A DNA stretch of 64,000 nucleotides, taken from positions 8,303,675-8,367,674 of the forward strand of contig NC_031497.1 of assembly GCF_000237925.1 (NCBI RefSeq), in the 5' to 3' direction. Position numbers and translations under genes: made by a program. The DNA is from Schistosoma mansoni (taxonomy: Eukaryota > Platyhelminthes > Trematoda > Strigeidida > Schistosomatidae). Position 1 is the first letter of the stretch. Each line of letters opens with the position of its first letter. Below, in pieces: positions 35,126-47,805 of the stretch. The notes beneath the pieces were generated by a model that was not told the DNA's origin, searched no databases, and saw only the letters and a list, made by a program, of their open reading frames with translations.

Positions 35126-38100
35126 TTAGGATCTGTTAGCTGATGGACCACTTGAAGTAGCCTGACGTGTTGCAAACAATCCGGCTTCCAGTGCACTGCT
35201 TCTTATAAACGGATCTGACACTACACCATTAGCGAATTCTTCTTTAGCCTTTCCAAAACTAGCGCCCGTACTGCGATAGATGCGATGTACCTAAACAACA
35301 AAAATAAAACACAAATCAATGAGTGAATATAAACAAAAAGTATGCTTAGATTTACTCAGCAAGTAAAGTAAATTGAGTGAAGGACAAACAACGAGTCACA
35401 GTTTTTATCCTAATTTTAACAATTCAAGAACCTTGAAAGTATGCAGTGAGCCATTTTAAAAACCAAAACAAGTAAAAAGTGATTTGTTTTGAACTTTCTT
35501 CATAATTAAGCGTCACCTCGAATATTACATGAGACCGTATTGAGACTAGGTTAGGTGAATTTTGTTAGATGCTTGAATCATCTCACTATCCCTTTGTTCT
35601 TTTAATACAACTTGAAGTGGGTTGTTATGACACTACATGATTAATAAAGACCCAGATTGGTGTCACAACTTAAAAGGCTGACCCTGGAAGAATGAAAGTT
35701 CTTTTATGACCTATAAAGTAAACAGATGTTTATATTTGTAGAAATGAAACAAAAACATGACTTGGGAGCAACAGCACCAGCTTATGTTTGCTTAATGAGC
35801 TTTGTATGCCTTAACATTACTGAGTAAAGCGAAAAACACCAATAATAAAAATATTTAGTGTGAATACAGAGATTTCATTCTAATGACTTTCTGGTGACGT
35901 TGATCAGCTCATAGACACTAAAAACTAAAGTAGTATTTGACTGTTAGTACAAATTTCCTATAGAATAGGAATTTCTTCGTCCTGATACAGTGTAGTGAAC
36001 AGAACACTAGTTGGGGACAATCGAATGTATTTAAGCAAAGATTACAGACTATCTCAGTAAATTCTGATAACCAAACAATGAACAGTCAATTTGCAAATTA
36101 ACAACCAATTGTTTCAATCTTCACTGTTTCTTCTCTTATTCCATTGCTCATGCATTTTCCAAACGATTGCGCTTCATTTCAGTTCTTTCCTCATCGGTCT
36201 TCTGCCAAAATACATTCTATGTCTGACCCACACCATATACTACTTATATGGATATAAGTAGACTACACCACAACAGCATGTATGTGTTTTAAACAGGATG
36301 GTTTATCAATAGCACCAAAATTGAATGATAATACATACCTGATAGTAAACACACAACAAAGCGAAGGGAAACTCACATGGATAAGATACCAAGCCGATAG
36401 TCCTGTGATGGCTGTGAATATTGATGCTACCAGCAATGACATAACTCCAATTACCGGGTTAGATTTGACCACCGCCAAACCAGTGATCCATCCACTGGAA
36501 TACAGGATAATTTATAAATAAAGAAACCGAGCACTATATTTAATGTAATGTGATATGTACTGAAAAACATATATAGTGTTTGGCGCTAAGGAAACAGGGA
36601 TGCATTGAAATTAGCTACTAAAAAGAATGGATCTTTGTTCGAATTTATCAGTGTCTATTAACTCCGTCCATAAGTGTGAAAGGTTACTGTTGTGACTTGC
36701 GGTGCCCTAAATTTGATACTGATATGCTTGGTGATATTACGAGTTCACCTTACTCGGTAAACGGAACAAAGGTCAATGATACAGTGATACGATAGGTTAT
36801 TCTAATCAGTTGTCCCCAGCCCTGCTAACTAGATCAAGAGGTCTTGATGAGGCGTAGAGAATGGATTCTATAAGCACCCAGAAAATACGAGGTCACTAAG
36901 CACACAAATCAAGCTTATTTATACGATGATAGAAACGCCCTTGAGAGAGCAACGAAATAGCGTACTAAAAAAGTTCGTCAATTAATGACAGTCAAGGATT
37001 CCCGAGTGGGAAATATAAGCTGTAGGTCAACTAAGCGTTTCTTGACGCGAAAACATAAAGTTCAAATTTTCAGGATAAAATTACAAAATTAGGACCTTTT
37101 CCAAGTGAGTTCTGGGAACCTAACGTCCCCCAACAGATACTGATACACAGTATAATACGCTCTAACCCCCCCCCAACTGAATACTTAAGCAAGAACATAT
37201 GAATGAGAGAGAAAGTGTATTAGATCACCGAATGAAATGCACAAATACTCATTCACATAAATACTACTCTATTCTTAGGAAATTGACTCAATGAGCCCAA
37301 TGAAATAAATATGACATTTATGTCACTTCTGAATGCCATCGATTGACTTTTTCATTAGGCTACTTCTGATTGGCATTCTATATCAATTAATTACTCGAAC
37401 CTAATATCGAAGTGAAACACTCTGATACTTACTTACTCGTTCGAGGTAAAGACTGGTGTCAGACAAGCTTGCTTACTCTCACCCTTTCTCTTTCTCCTGG
37501 TGATCGACTGGATCATGAAGACGTCAATATCTAGAGGGAAACACGGGATACAATGGACAGCTATGATGCAGCTAGACGATTTAGACTTCGTAGATGATGT
37601 GGCTCTTCTACCACACACGCAACAAAAAATGCAGGAGACGACCAGTGTAGCACCAGCCTCAGTAGGTCTCAATATACACAAAGAGAAAAGCGAGATTCTC
37701 CGATACAACACAGCATACACCAATCAAATCACACTTGACGAAGAAGCTTTTAAGGATGTGAAAACCTTTACATATCTGGGCAGCATCATTGATGAACACG
37801 GTGGATCTGATGCAGATGTGAGGGCGCGGATCGGCAAAGCAAGAACAACACATTTACAATTGAAGAACAACTGACAATCAACACTAAAGTCAGAATTTTC
37901 AATACAAATATCAAGACAGTTCTGTTCTACTGTATGGAGTGGAGACGTGAAGAACTACGAAAGCCATCATCCAGAAGATACAAGTGTTTATTAGCAGTTG
38001 TCTACGCAAAACACTTCGGATCCGATGGCCAGACACTATCAGCAACAACCTACTGTGTTTATTTTATTTTATTTAAACACATAAATATTGGTACAAGGGG

Positions 38101-41100
38101 GCACCAGATAAATATGCGCCACACAAATCTCATTCGATTTGTGTGAGGGCTGTGATACTGCTCAGGTGCCCAGACTGAAGTAGGTGGTTTTCTTAGGGAG
38201 CCACACCCGGAGCCTTTGACCTGAATGTCTGATCCACAAAACAGTGGAGCATCGTGAGGAGATGCAGTCCCATGGTAGCCGGTGATCAACGGTTGATTCG
38301 TACGCCATTTGTTCCCTCAGGATACTGGAGCCCATGTGCACAACTGGTTTGGAATCAGGGTTTTCCAACTCCCCTAGGTGAACTTTCCATGTCCACCAAC
38401 CCGGTTAAAGCGCCGGACATTCGCTTTTCGTCCTCTCACTTTCGTAAACAACACCCCCGCCACGAGAAGGCAGTGAGTAGGACTTCCCTGGCAGAGGCTA
38501 TATATTCGCTGGCCATATGAAAGCATTTTGAGAGGGAGAAGTGACTCTCCCCACTCTCGGCCGTACTAGGGCATTTGGGGGCAATGGAATGTCGCTGCCA
38601 GAAGAGAACAAACCAGATTCCAGCAGAGGAAGAAATCAGGAGCGCTGGAAGTGGATAGGACACACACAACTGCATCACAAGGCGAGCCCTCAACATGGAG
38701 TCCTGAAGGCCAAAGGAGAAGAGGAAGACCAAAGAACACATTACGCCGATAATGGAAACAGACATGAGAATTAAAAAAATTGGATAGAACTAGAAAGGAA
38801 GGCCCAGGACAGAGTGGGTTGAAGAATAGTGGTCAGCAGGCCCATGCTCCATTGGGAGTAACAGGCGTAAGTAGGTAAGTAACAGGGTAAAGTAGTGTAT
38901 TTTTTCAGCGAGTGTAAATAAAATCTTAGTTATCCAAAATATGTAGTAAAAGACTCACCAGGATCCCCAATTTATGATGCCGATTGACTGTATGATCATA
39001 ACCAAAACTTGAACACCAAAAACAATGAAAAATACGAAGAAATTGATTGAGCTGTTGCTTCTGTGTGAATTAAATGAGGAAAAAGATTATCGATTTCAAT
39101 TTGTCTGTGAAATATTTTTTGGACACAAAAAATCCAAAGTAGTAAAAACACATATCCAATGAATGGAAATTTATTGTTAAACATACCTTTTCATTACATG
39201 GATTTAGTGTAGGCGATCATGCTTTGGGATTTACCGAAGTATCAAAACGATTTAGAAAAGGCTGTTCGTAACTTTGCTTATACTTAACGAACGTGTCAAA
39301 CATCATTCCAATTAACTGGCCGAAATAAGCAATCGAAACATTTGACCACTCTCATTTAACTACCATTATGAAATACCATAACACTTTCTTGTTACAACTA
39401 CCATAATTAGACATTAGTGAAATGTATTTACTTGCTACCCAATGCAAAGAAGCTGAGACAGTAGAGTCAATTTATGTGAGTAAAAAGCCTACGTCTTTCC
39501 ATTAAAAACGACTATCAATCATGATTTCTAACAAACAATCTGTACAGCTGCTAAGTCAGTCAGTCAGCTACAACGTAGAACCAGGTACATATATGCATCG
39601 GTCCAAGTTGCCACACCTTATTAGTACAACAAGATGAACACCGAATTCATAGTAGTTACTTCAATGGTAGTAATAAATAAAAGAAAGATTGTGTATAAGG
39701 ATATAGTACAGGAAGAAAGAATTAGTTGGTGGGAAGATATAAAGCAATTTTAATCTCACGGTTTAAGGGAAGACAGAGAGTGTATACACCTACGTAATTG
39801 TGATAGATTCTGAGCAATGTCACCCAGAGTCTCCAACCATTGGTTACGATAGTCACACGGACCCCAACCAAGTAGTAACACTAGACTAAGTCGTTAGGTT
39901 CTAGCTTTAATAATTGTCTAACTTTAGGATGGATCAATTAAGATGATGTTTGAAATATAGTGTATCTCCATTTGAGGATAATCACCACGTTATTCGGCAC
40001 TTTCATTAAATACTCAGACAATGCTTAGTGAGTGTTAGTGATTGACGACTACTTCTCGAAATGTATGGTGAATAAAATTCCAGTGTTAAGGAGTACACTA
40101 TTAAGCATTTAGCACCCAGCTAGTGGGACATGTGACACAGATCTTCATATTAAAAGTAGGTCTTCTGTACTTGTCTTACTATAGCTTTACAGTAAAGTGA
40201 ACTGGTTACATTAGTTGCTACTGATACTCCAAAATAGTGACCAATATGCTTGAAGTCCGAATGTGCTTCGGAACGATTATGAAGTGTTTTTGAGTTTACC
40301 ACTAAATTAGTCATAGTGGTCAACAAGTCAAACGAAAGTGCTCATAATCATACAAAAAACAATTACTCGTTAGTAACGTGTGACTCAAAAATTGCAACAA
40401 ATAGTAATCTCTATACGTTAGGGAGATATCACAAAACTACAGCTTGAATGCCTGGTTACTAGGTTTACCCTCACTGTGACTTCGATGGTTTGGACATGTT
40501 CTACAAATATCACCCCCAGAGGATTCTACACCGTGAATTATTTTCCGAAGCTGGGACTGGTTGGAAAAAGAGAGGTGGTCAGTTTATGACATAGTGTCTT
40601 AGTATGAAAGTTGTACAGGACTGGTTTCCATTGGTCCTTCACGACTCTCTGGTTGGGGTCCTAGAGATGGTGCAACACAGTGGCTTGAGACGTTATCAGA
40701 TATGACTCAGAATAAAAGCCAGTGGCGATCTTGCTGTAACTTTCTTTTACTTTCTTCATAAAAAATCGACGTAACTTCTTTAACTGGGAGAATTCGTTCT
40801 GGTTGCACCTTTGCTAACTGAACTTCCTTTCCTATTATTATTATTTCATTACCATACACTAATTTCTGCTGGTCATTGTTCTTTTTTCTTATACGCACCT
40901 TACATCCTCGTTGTTGTTGTGTGACGCATATTTATATGATGGCCTTTTCTACCAATATTTGTGTTGAAACAAATAAATAAAACTAGGATAACTACATTTC
41001 AACGTTTGGCTTTATGCATGAGATTAGGCCGCTTTCTAAAGAAATCATTTTTACTTCATACAAGTTACAAACAGGCAATGTTGTAAACCGTTTATTTAGA

Positions 41101-44100
41101 AAGACGAACACACTGTTGAATAAGGCAACTAACAGGGGTCTTTCACTTAAGATCTACTTCAAAAGTGTCAATTCTGCTTTTTAATTCATTTGTATATTAG
41201 TACGAGGCCGTGAGAACTGATAATTGAATTTCTAGATGAACTAAAGTAAGATTGAGTGGAGTTCTAATATTTACAACATGAGACCAATCTTACTAAAATT
41301 ATGCGTTAAGCTCCAGATTTGATGCTTACCACCTTTTAAATGAAACTATTTAAATTTAAATACATCTGATCACTTTTCTTCCTAACAAAGCTAGAAAGTG
41401 TTCGAGAAAACAATAAACTTATCAGGTATTGCTGATTTATTAAATACTTTACTGCCAAAATAAAACATGGAAGAATTCTGTTTGCTGCATATGTCATCCT
41501 TTCAAACTATAATGACTGTATAAGCAATCACATGACTTCATGATCGATATTACCATAATCGTTATCTTTGGATTCACATTCTTGAACTTTACTTCTGATA
41601 ATGACACCAGCTTCAAACATTCTGGATCAGTAATTCTAAGTATGATTGTCAAGTCCGATGAGAAAAACTTAGGAAAGTACGTATCAACTTTATGACTAGT
41701 CTGTACGTTTACTGTGAATGTAGGGACTAAATAGAATGATGCTACTTATTTTACTTAATACGCGGGTTATATCAGCCCTTGTTGGTTGGTGGCTTATGAC
41801 ATCTTAGCACAGGTCGAATAGCTCTCTTATCCTTTGACGATGTGACTCAAGATGTTTATTTTCTTATTGAGTAGCGAGTATACTGAGAAACACTCTGAAA
41901 CATGGCATTTGAAGAAGCATGTATAAACTGCTAGTATTTGATGAAGGATTGAGTATGTCAGTCATGATCAACGTAGAGCCTGCCACAACTATGCGTTGGC
42001 CCAGGTTACTAAACCAAGTTGATATAACGAGGTAACTTTAACAAGATTACCTACAGAAGAGATCAAGATAATCTAGGGGCTGTGGCAACAAGAAGAAACT
42101 AAGTCTTTAAACTATGGTTCGAGAAGACAAAAAGGATGAATATATATGGAGGCAGAATGGAGCTCAAGCTTTATATGAACAGTGAGTGAACCTGCGCCAT
42201 TGTGATAGATTCTGAGCAATCTTACTTGATGTTCCCAACCACTGGTAGTGGTTAATACGCTGATCCAGACCAAGTAGTCTGCACCTACCTACATATCTCT
42301 AACCGACAGTCAGTGACTTTATGGACTGATGCTATGTTTTTATTTGACCGAACCTAGCTAGCTTCCAACCTACTCCTAAACCAGCTAACAGCGTACGTCG
42401 AGGTAAGTAGCAGCTGGGCACACGTAAAACATGTTCTGTCCACCTCAGTAGGTGAAGATTTGTGGCGTGATTAACTAATTTGTTATCTTTACCCCTAACC
42501 TTCACATTTTTCGATCGGTCGTTTCACGGTACACGAGCAAGGCTTCGAAGATACATTGTAAAATACTAGTAACCTACGCATGTGTTTTACCTGAAAAGAT
42601 CATTCCTAACAAATGTAGAGTTAAACGAGACGGAATGCTACACAGTATACTTGACCTTTGGTTGGCGGAAGGAAGATCTCGCCTACGCAAGTGAAAAATG
42701 TTGGCGAAGGCCAACTGAACATTCGGAATCCACGCCGAGATTTTGTCAGACACCAACCCAAACGAACTCATAAGACTTTTAAGATAAGTTAAGTCGACGG
42801 CGCACTTAACTATTAAATTGCCTAGTATTAATTCGGGCATTTACGTAGATCAGTCCTCAGGTAACATTTTGTGTTCAAAGGAGGAGAAACGGATCCCAAA
42901 ACTGATTGTATTGTTATTCAAGGCGATCAGAAAATCAGATTTTGGCAGTCTTCGATAAACAAGACCAGGCTATTTTAGGACCAAGCATATGTTGATAATA
43001 TATTGGGTGTTAGATAGGAATAGTAAATGATTCATTAAGACGGTGAACTGCTATTAAGTGGAACATATATTATGTCTAGAACTTCATGACACTGATGTTT
43101 CATATTGAACGGGAAAGTAGTAAGTCCGGAAGAGATTCGGGGCACTTAAACGAGGACACGTGTACAATATATAAATAGTCGTGTTAGTTTGAGCCGTATC
43201 GACAGGGGATTTCATGATTACGGTAAGCAGAGTGGTTCTGAACAGTGACACTAAGAAATACATAATAGAATGGACTTTTCGTGGCACTTTTCCTGTGGTC
43301 GTCAAAAATAATACCCATAATAATACTTTCGTTAATCTGCAGGTATTACTATTTGTTAAATTAGAACAATAATTACAAGATCATGGACAATAACGGTATT
43401 TAAAAAATATTAATTAGACAATGTTTGGAGACGTTCGCCAATAACTGTTAAACATTTTCCTATGACACTAAACACTGTAATCTGATAACTTAGATACAAA
43501 CTTACCTAAAGGCTTTGTATAATGGTCTGAACCAACACACGTACGATGACGGTACACAAATTATGAACACCAGAATAGCAACACCGAACAGACTTCCCCC
43601 GTAGTAGCTAGAAGTACCGGCAAAATATATCATTGCTGTGAACAAGTTCACTAACAACAAACAAGCATACGACAGCCATAGGTAATATCCAAACTTGACC
43701 ACTCTTTTGTACTCAGGTACAATTTCTGTCTCAATGTTTTGGTAAAAGCAAGGAGTACAAGGACAGAAGGATGGTAATGGAGGCCAGTTCTTGGCTATAA
43801 CACCTATGGATAGAAAAAGAAAGTGTGGCGTCGTGGCTTGCAATTTCACAAAGTAGCTAATAATGTCAGGTAAACATGAGTATAAAAAACAGAATAAAGA
43901 AATAAGATAATTCAGAAAAACAGAACAGTCTCTAAGATTTATACTGATTTAGGAGTCGTAATAAAAGAAAACTTTAAGAGAGAAACTCAAAGCTTTGAGT
44001 TCAGACCTTGGCATGTAAAAATAAGTAACCTTTTATAGGATGAAACCGGAGGGAAGGAGTCATCTGTAACATAATACTTCAGAAGATACGACTTTTAGCA

Positions 44101-45356
44101 TTATTTACATAATTCTTTTGGAGCATTATGCAAGATTACGACTGGAAATTTACACGACTATGAAGATGTGTTATTCAAGTAGTTTTAAAATGGCAACTCA
44201 AAGGGAAGTACAAACCAAACCCATTTAGCTAGGATAAAAATCAGCCATACGCTTTTGATAAGACAGGTGTGAATGAATTTCCGCATAAGATTAACATTAA
44301 ACTTCCGATCGTGTATATGGTAGGAAACAGTAAATCAGCTGAATGGGTCCATAGTATCGAAGGGTTAATACATTGGTGGTTCACGGTGAACGAACTAAAG
44401 TATCTACATGAAGGTCTGATGATGTATAATCTTTCAAGTTAACTTGACTTAAGATTCCTGTTTACAAACATTTCTAAACGATGGAAACGTGAAAACTGTA
44501 CCAAGTAATTGTGAATTAGGGGCATCCGACGGTCACCAGTCACAATCAACGGTGCATCCAGCACAAATGTGCATCGACCAAAAAGCGCTAACCACGACAC
44601 AACAAAATGAGTGAAAAATAGTGCTTTTAATGATGGTGGAAAAACTGGACGGCAGGGAAAACGGTTGTATATAAAGGTATGACTTGAATCAACAACGAAG
44701 CCACAGATGAACGCAACTACATCTATAGTGACAAGTCAGTGCACAATCGTAGTTATAACCAGGACCAGTCATTTATGGTCATTTACACCTCAGGATCAGA
44801 ATCGTCTGGGGAAAAAAATCAAATTTCAGGCATATATTTGGAGGGACATTTAGCTGACTAGACTTAGTTCCTTTATTAATTACTAAATGTGTTAGTATCG
44901 ACAAATTAGCCTCAAGAGTATGCTACTGGGTACGTATATTAGCACAGTGACTAAACGTGTTAGGCAACGGACAATTTAGGTGAGAAAAATGACAAACCTC
45001 CTTGGGATACTGGCCGATTTTGTTCCTCTCTCATTCGTTGTTCTTCTTCTCTTCGTGCTAGTTCTGCAGCCTTTGCATCCAGTTCCTTCTGACGACGCTC
45101 AAGCTCTGCGGTTGTAATTTTCTGAGCTTGAGTAGCAGAATATGGAGGTGGTGGTACAGAATTAGTGGTATGATTACCCTGTTTGGTATCCCCATGGGCA
45201 GTAGCCTCGAAAGGATTGTACTTATCTAATGCACCCGTATCAACACGAGAAATCTGGGGGTTATCATGAGAATTGGTCTAAAGAGAAAGTATCAAGACTG
45301 ACAGTACGACAAACCGGTGTCAACCTCGCTACAGGATCTGCAAAAGGATTCTCCAT
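35126..45356 (-). CDS. SCAMP: Secretory carrier-associated membrane protein (SCAMP), six exons
   Basis: A tetraspanning protein of recycling endosomes, trans-Golgi and secretory vesicles that helps membrane traffic. Exons: 45356-45315, 45277-44998, 43803-43506, 39060-38959, 36494-36377, 35290-35126. All introns have GT...AG ends and the phases match (0, 1, 2, 2, 0), giving 334 residues, the family's usual length. There are NPF motifs at 3-5 and 35-37 (EH-domain binding), a proline run at 56-59, and a charged coiled coil at ~72-100. NWPPLP is at 113-118. Four membrane segments lie near 146-168, 177-197, 213-236 and 250-276. The hallmark [11 protein letters not shown] is at 197-207, between segments 2 and 3. 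The C-terminal tail has FGKAKEEF. Intron sizes are 37, 1194, 4445, 2464 and 1086 nt; retroelements sit in introns 3, 4 and 5. No defect seen. Confidence 0.96.
35985..36280 (+). repeat. Dispersed repeat G, copy 3 (SCAMP intron 5)
   Basis: Matches copies at 3990 and 28080 (TAGTGAACAGAACACTAGTTGG, AATCGAATGTATTTAAGC, CATATACTACTTATATGG). It is the most diverged of the three and ends about 95 bp before SCAMP exon 5. Confidence 0.6.
37437..38880 (+). mobile_element. LINE-C fragment in SCAMP intron 4, split by element E
   Basis: Coding-strand order: end of the RT ([19 protein letters not shown] and [13 protein letters not shown] at 37500-37620), then [20 protein letters not shown], then C-terminal sequence to about 38050. 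Element E interrupts at 38050-38576. The C-terminal end resumes with GAGAACAAACCAGATTCC and finishes in a short GTAAGTAGGTAAGTAA tail at about 38880. It is 5'-truncated, frame-broken and antisense to the SCAMP gene, ending 79 bp from exon 4. Confidence 0.8.
38050..38576 (-). mobile_element. Element E, copy 2, nested in LINE-C
   Basis: The reverse complement aligns along its length with 14314-14847. The tail (TATTTTATTTAAACACATAA on plus) lies at 38055 and the 5' end (CTCGGCCGTACTAGGGCATTTGG on plus, near 38575) is on the right. The 3' terminal ~65 bp, GTGTGGCGCATATTTATCTGG..., again match LINE-A. Chance frames of up to 109 codons overlap it. Confidence 0.75.
39556..39880 (-). mobile_element. 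LINE-B 3' fragment (SCAMP intron 3)
   Basis: Starts with the (CTGA)n tail (GTCAGTCAGTCAGCTACAAC on plus) and matches the LINE-B 3' UTR at 52380-52671 and the last coding bases (ACCATTGGTTACGATAGTCA). Strongly 5'-truncated. Confidence 0.8.
40455..40985 (+). mobile_element. LINE-A 3' fragment (SCAMP intron 3)
   Basis: Matches the LINE-A C-terminal coding end and 3' UTR: GATGGTTTGGACATGTTCTA, GGGACTGGTTGGAAAAAGAG, GATGGTGCAACACAGTGGCT, then CGCATATTTATATGATGGCC and AAATAAATAAA. Truncated at the 5' end and diverged. The minus-strand 63-codon frame at 40707 is a shadow. Confidence 0.8.
41957..42960 (-). mobile_element. LINE-B, old 5'-truncated copy (SCAMP intron 3)
   Basis: Minus-strand coding remnants (42574-42840: [38 protein letters not shown]) and 3' UTR (GCGCCATTGTGATAGATTCTGAGC on plus) align with the LINE-B at 32190-33240. 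It is more diverged, with frame damage. The tail TGTCAGTCATGATCAACG lies at about 41957. Confidence 0.7.
43804..44997 (-). other. SCAMP intron 2
   Basis: AT-rich except for 44515-44815, which is richer in GC and contains TATATAAAGG near 44670. That part looks like an inserted element, but I could not match it to a second copy or a family. Confidence 0.5.
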
Positions 45357-46019
45357 TTGCAGTTGCCAACACTGTCAGACAGAGCGCGAATTAGCACCCA
45401 GTTGAATAGTTCAATTGAGGATCGTATGTATTAACTCACAACTTTGCCACTTTTCATACTCGAAAGCAATGAGCATGTGACCATTTATGACAACGATCTA
45501 GGGTTGATAAAATAAAGATAATACTGAAATCATATCCCGTAAAGAATAAAAGGATTTGGCATGATGCCTTTGTGGGGAGTAGTGTAACGTCGTGCACTAT
45601 GTTACACCTACACAGCTTATTCTAGCTTCTGGACAAGCCGATTCACCTATCCATCATGAGTCATTTTTCAACATCGTGTGTACACTTCTTATCCTATTTG
45701 TCGCATGTCTGTCATTTATTTTTATCTGACTATAAATATTTATTAACGCTTGATAAGAGTGAGTTGGCTTACCCGCCATCTCCAATGCGTTTCATTTTCG
45801 CTTCGCTCGTTGATATTTGCTTGTGGCTTTCTGGCCTGCGCTATTTGACAATAAACTGTAGCTGCCGCTTCTCTTTGCCTTATAATATTATGCACCGTTA
45901 AGATTTGCATTATGACGGTTATCGAGGTGAATGATTAGATAAATACGGCACTACACCATTACTGTGTTAAGAACTCGAAAGTAAAATGATGTATAACGGT
46001 AAATAAATCCCCAAAATCA
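45357..46019. other. SCAMP 5' flank with an LTR-like segment
   Basis: Holds the promoter and 5' leader of SCAMP (read leftward from 45356). From about 45584 (TGTAACGTCGTGCACTATG) to about 45980 the sequence has an LTR-like composition, with CTATAAATA near 45732 and AATAAA near 45850 in the plus orientation. I could not fix the right end, terminal repeats or a target duplication. The 81-codon frame within is probably chance. Confidence 0.35.
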
Positions 46020-46260
46020 ATAGCTCAGTAAGTCTTCAACATTTGATGCTAACCACATTAGTTTTAGTGAACTCACCCAGCTAAAGGCGCTCTATCACTC
46101 ATCCACACCAGATCACGGGTGAGCGCACCATTCGACACATCTCCTACAACCACTAGCCAGCTTACATTGATCACTTCTCGATATATCGATATTCTTTCGA
46201 TTACATCTTTGAACCTCTTCGCTACTGACTTCTCAACTGACTGGATTGCTACACTATGAA
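46020..46260 (-). repeat. Dispersed repeat D, copy 3
   Basis: The reverse complement matches repeat D (GGTTGTAGGAGATGTGTCG, GCGCTCACCCGTGATCTGGT, TAATGTGGTTAGCATCAAATG) and shares with copy 4 a further segment ending in an ATTTATTT-type block. The 98-codon frame here is not conserved. Confidence 0.6.
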
Positions 46261-46329
46261 CATAAGAGGTGTTACTGGTTAAGGTGTCGTCAAACTCTGA
46301 TGAAACTGTTGTCACAGAAACGCGGATCC

Positions 46330-46760
46330 TTGTGGATGTAGGCTGTTCTCCGATGACTGCAGGATACATAAGTATCAGAAGTGATAGAGGTGTAAATCGC
46401 TGGGGAGAAAGTATTATATTATATCTTAGAGATCTCTTTCGTGTGCAGTCGAGTGAGTCAGAAGCGCATTACACAAATACATGCGAGACAACTTTTTGTG
46501 ACAATAAATCTAGACATGGATTAGTGGCTACAGGAGAGATATACCGTAGTCTATGTTGTCTTGCTGAAGACTTTACCTTAGGTCATATCTATTCTTGGAG
46601 CAGGTCCGATTGTCGTTCGATCGTTGGAGATTTCAACACACCACATATCAACTGGACGGAGATTACAACTTCAGATGGATTTTTCGATACCAGCCTACTG
46701 TCAATCATTATTCGGTGCGCACTTTTAGATTGCATCGCATAAGTGACACATATCGACTCA
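46330..46760 (+). mobile_element. CR1-like LINE endonuclease fragment
   Basis: Open frame 46269-46742 holds GYISIRSDRGVNRWGESIILYL and SIVGDFNTPHINWTEI, typical of a CR1-group AP endonuclease, ending LLDCIA. Following sequence to about 46950 may continue it out of frame. It is a fragment flanked by two minus-strand D repeats. The upstream start and all RT sequence are missing. Confidence 0.7.
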
Positions 46761-47074
46761 GAACATGAACTGTCATTGCTGGTCTAGCACTTTGCCCTCC
46801 ATGAATAGACAAGGAAGGTTGTAAGCTGCTAAGGCGTAAGAAACACTTCCGAGACCAGAACTTGTCAACAAACCACAAACCATTTAGATGTGAGTACCGG
46901 AAAATCCGTAATATATGTAAGCAGACCAAAGCTAGAAACCGTGACACTTACGGAAGACAGTTGACATGCAATAGCCTCACTTTCTGAGAACGATTGTTTT
47001 CGTACAACAAGCAAAGAAAACGTAGTGGTGGGATTCCTACATTATTGTCGCCCAGAAATTTAGATTCCGGTGGC

Positions 47075-47250
47075 AAATAAATGCCCGGTATAAATAGTTC
47101 TGTAAGTCTTCGACATTTAATGCTGACCACGTTATTTTTGCCGAACTCACACAGCTGAAGTCACTCGGTCACGCAACCATCCCAGAACACGAGTGGGTGC
47201 ACTGTGCCTCCCATCTCTTACAACCGTTAGGCAGCTTAGACTAAACGCTT
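47075..47250 (-). repeat. Dispersed repeat D, copy 4
   Basis: The reverse complement matches copy 3 (GCCTAACGGTTGTAAGAGATG, GTGCACCCACTCGTGTTCTG, GTGGTCAGCATTAAATGTCG). It abuts the LINE-C fragment on the right. Confidence 0.6.
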
Positions 47251-47805
47251 CAAGAAGATTTGGGGAGAGGAACAAATGCCACTGAGAGACGAGAAAGAAG
47301 GATGCCTCATCAAGATACAGAAGAGGGTAGATCTGAGCAAATGTAAGAACTGAAGAGGCACTACACTACTGTCAGTACCAGGAAAAGTTCTCAACAGAGT
47401 GTTGCCGAACCACATGAAAGATTCAGTAGAGGACCAGGTTCGAGACCAACAGGCTAGATTCCGTAATGATCAGATGTGCTTAGACAAAAACGCGAAACGA
47501 CAGATCATTATAGAGCAATCAATTGAATGAAAGTCGTCACCATGCATCAACTTCATTGATTATGCCAAAACATCTGACACTGTGAATAGGAGAACGTTGT
47601 GGAAACTTGTTCCACACAATGGAATACCTGGGAAAGTCGTCAACATCATACGGAATTTATACAACCTACTACACACCAAAGAGGTGTATGGAGGACATCT
47701 GAAAGACGCATTCCAAGTGAGGACCGGAGCCAGACAAGGATGCGTACTCTCTTAAATTTTCTTCCTTCTGGCGGTTGATTGGATTGTAAAGACCTCGAAA
47801 TGTGA
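47245..47805 (+). mobile_element. LINE-C RT fragment, old, cut by LINE-A
   Basis: Plus-strand remnants of LINE-C from KIWGEEQMPL-like sequence through AGACCAACAGGCTAGATTCCG (RDQQARFR) and CATCAACTTCATTGATTATG (INFIDYAK) to GGCGGTTGATTGGATTGTAAAG (AVDWIVK). It ends at the (ATT)n tail of the LINE-A copy at 47806. It is much more diverged and stop-ridden than the LINE-C piece on the other side of that LINE-A (51285-51905). Confidence 0.75.

Noticed and set aside
45656-45901. 81-codon hydrophobic frame upstream of SCAMP
   Set aside because: Falls in an LTR-like segment and no relatives are recognised.
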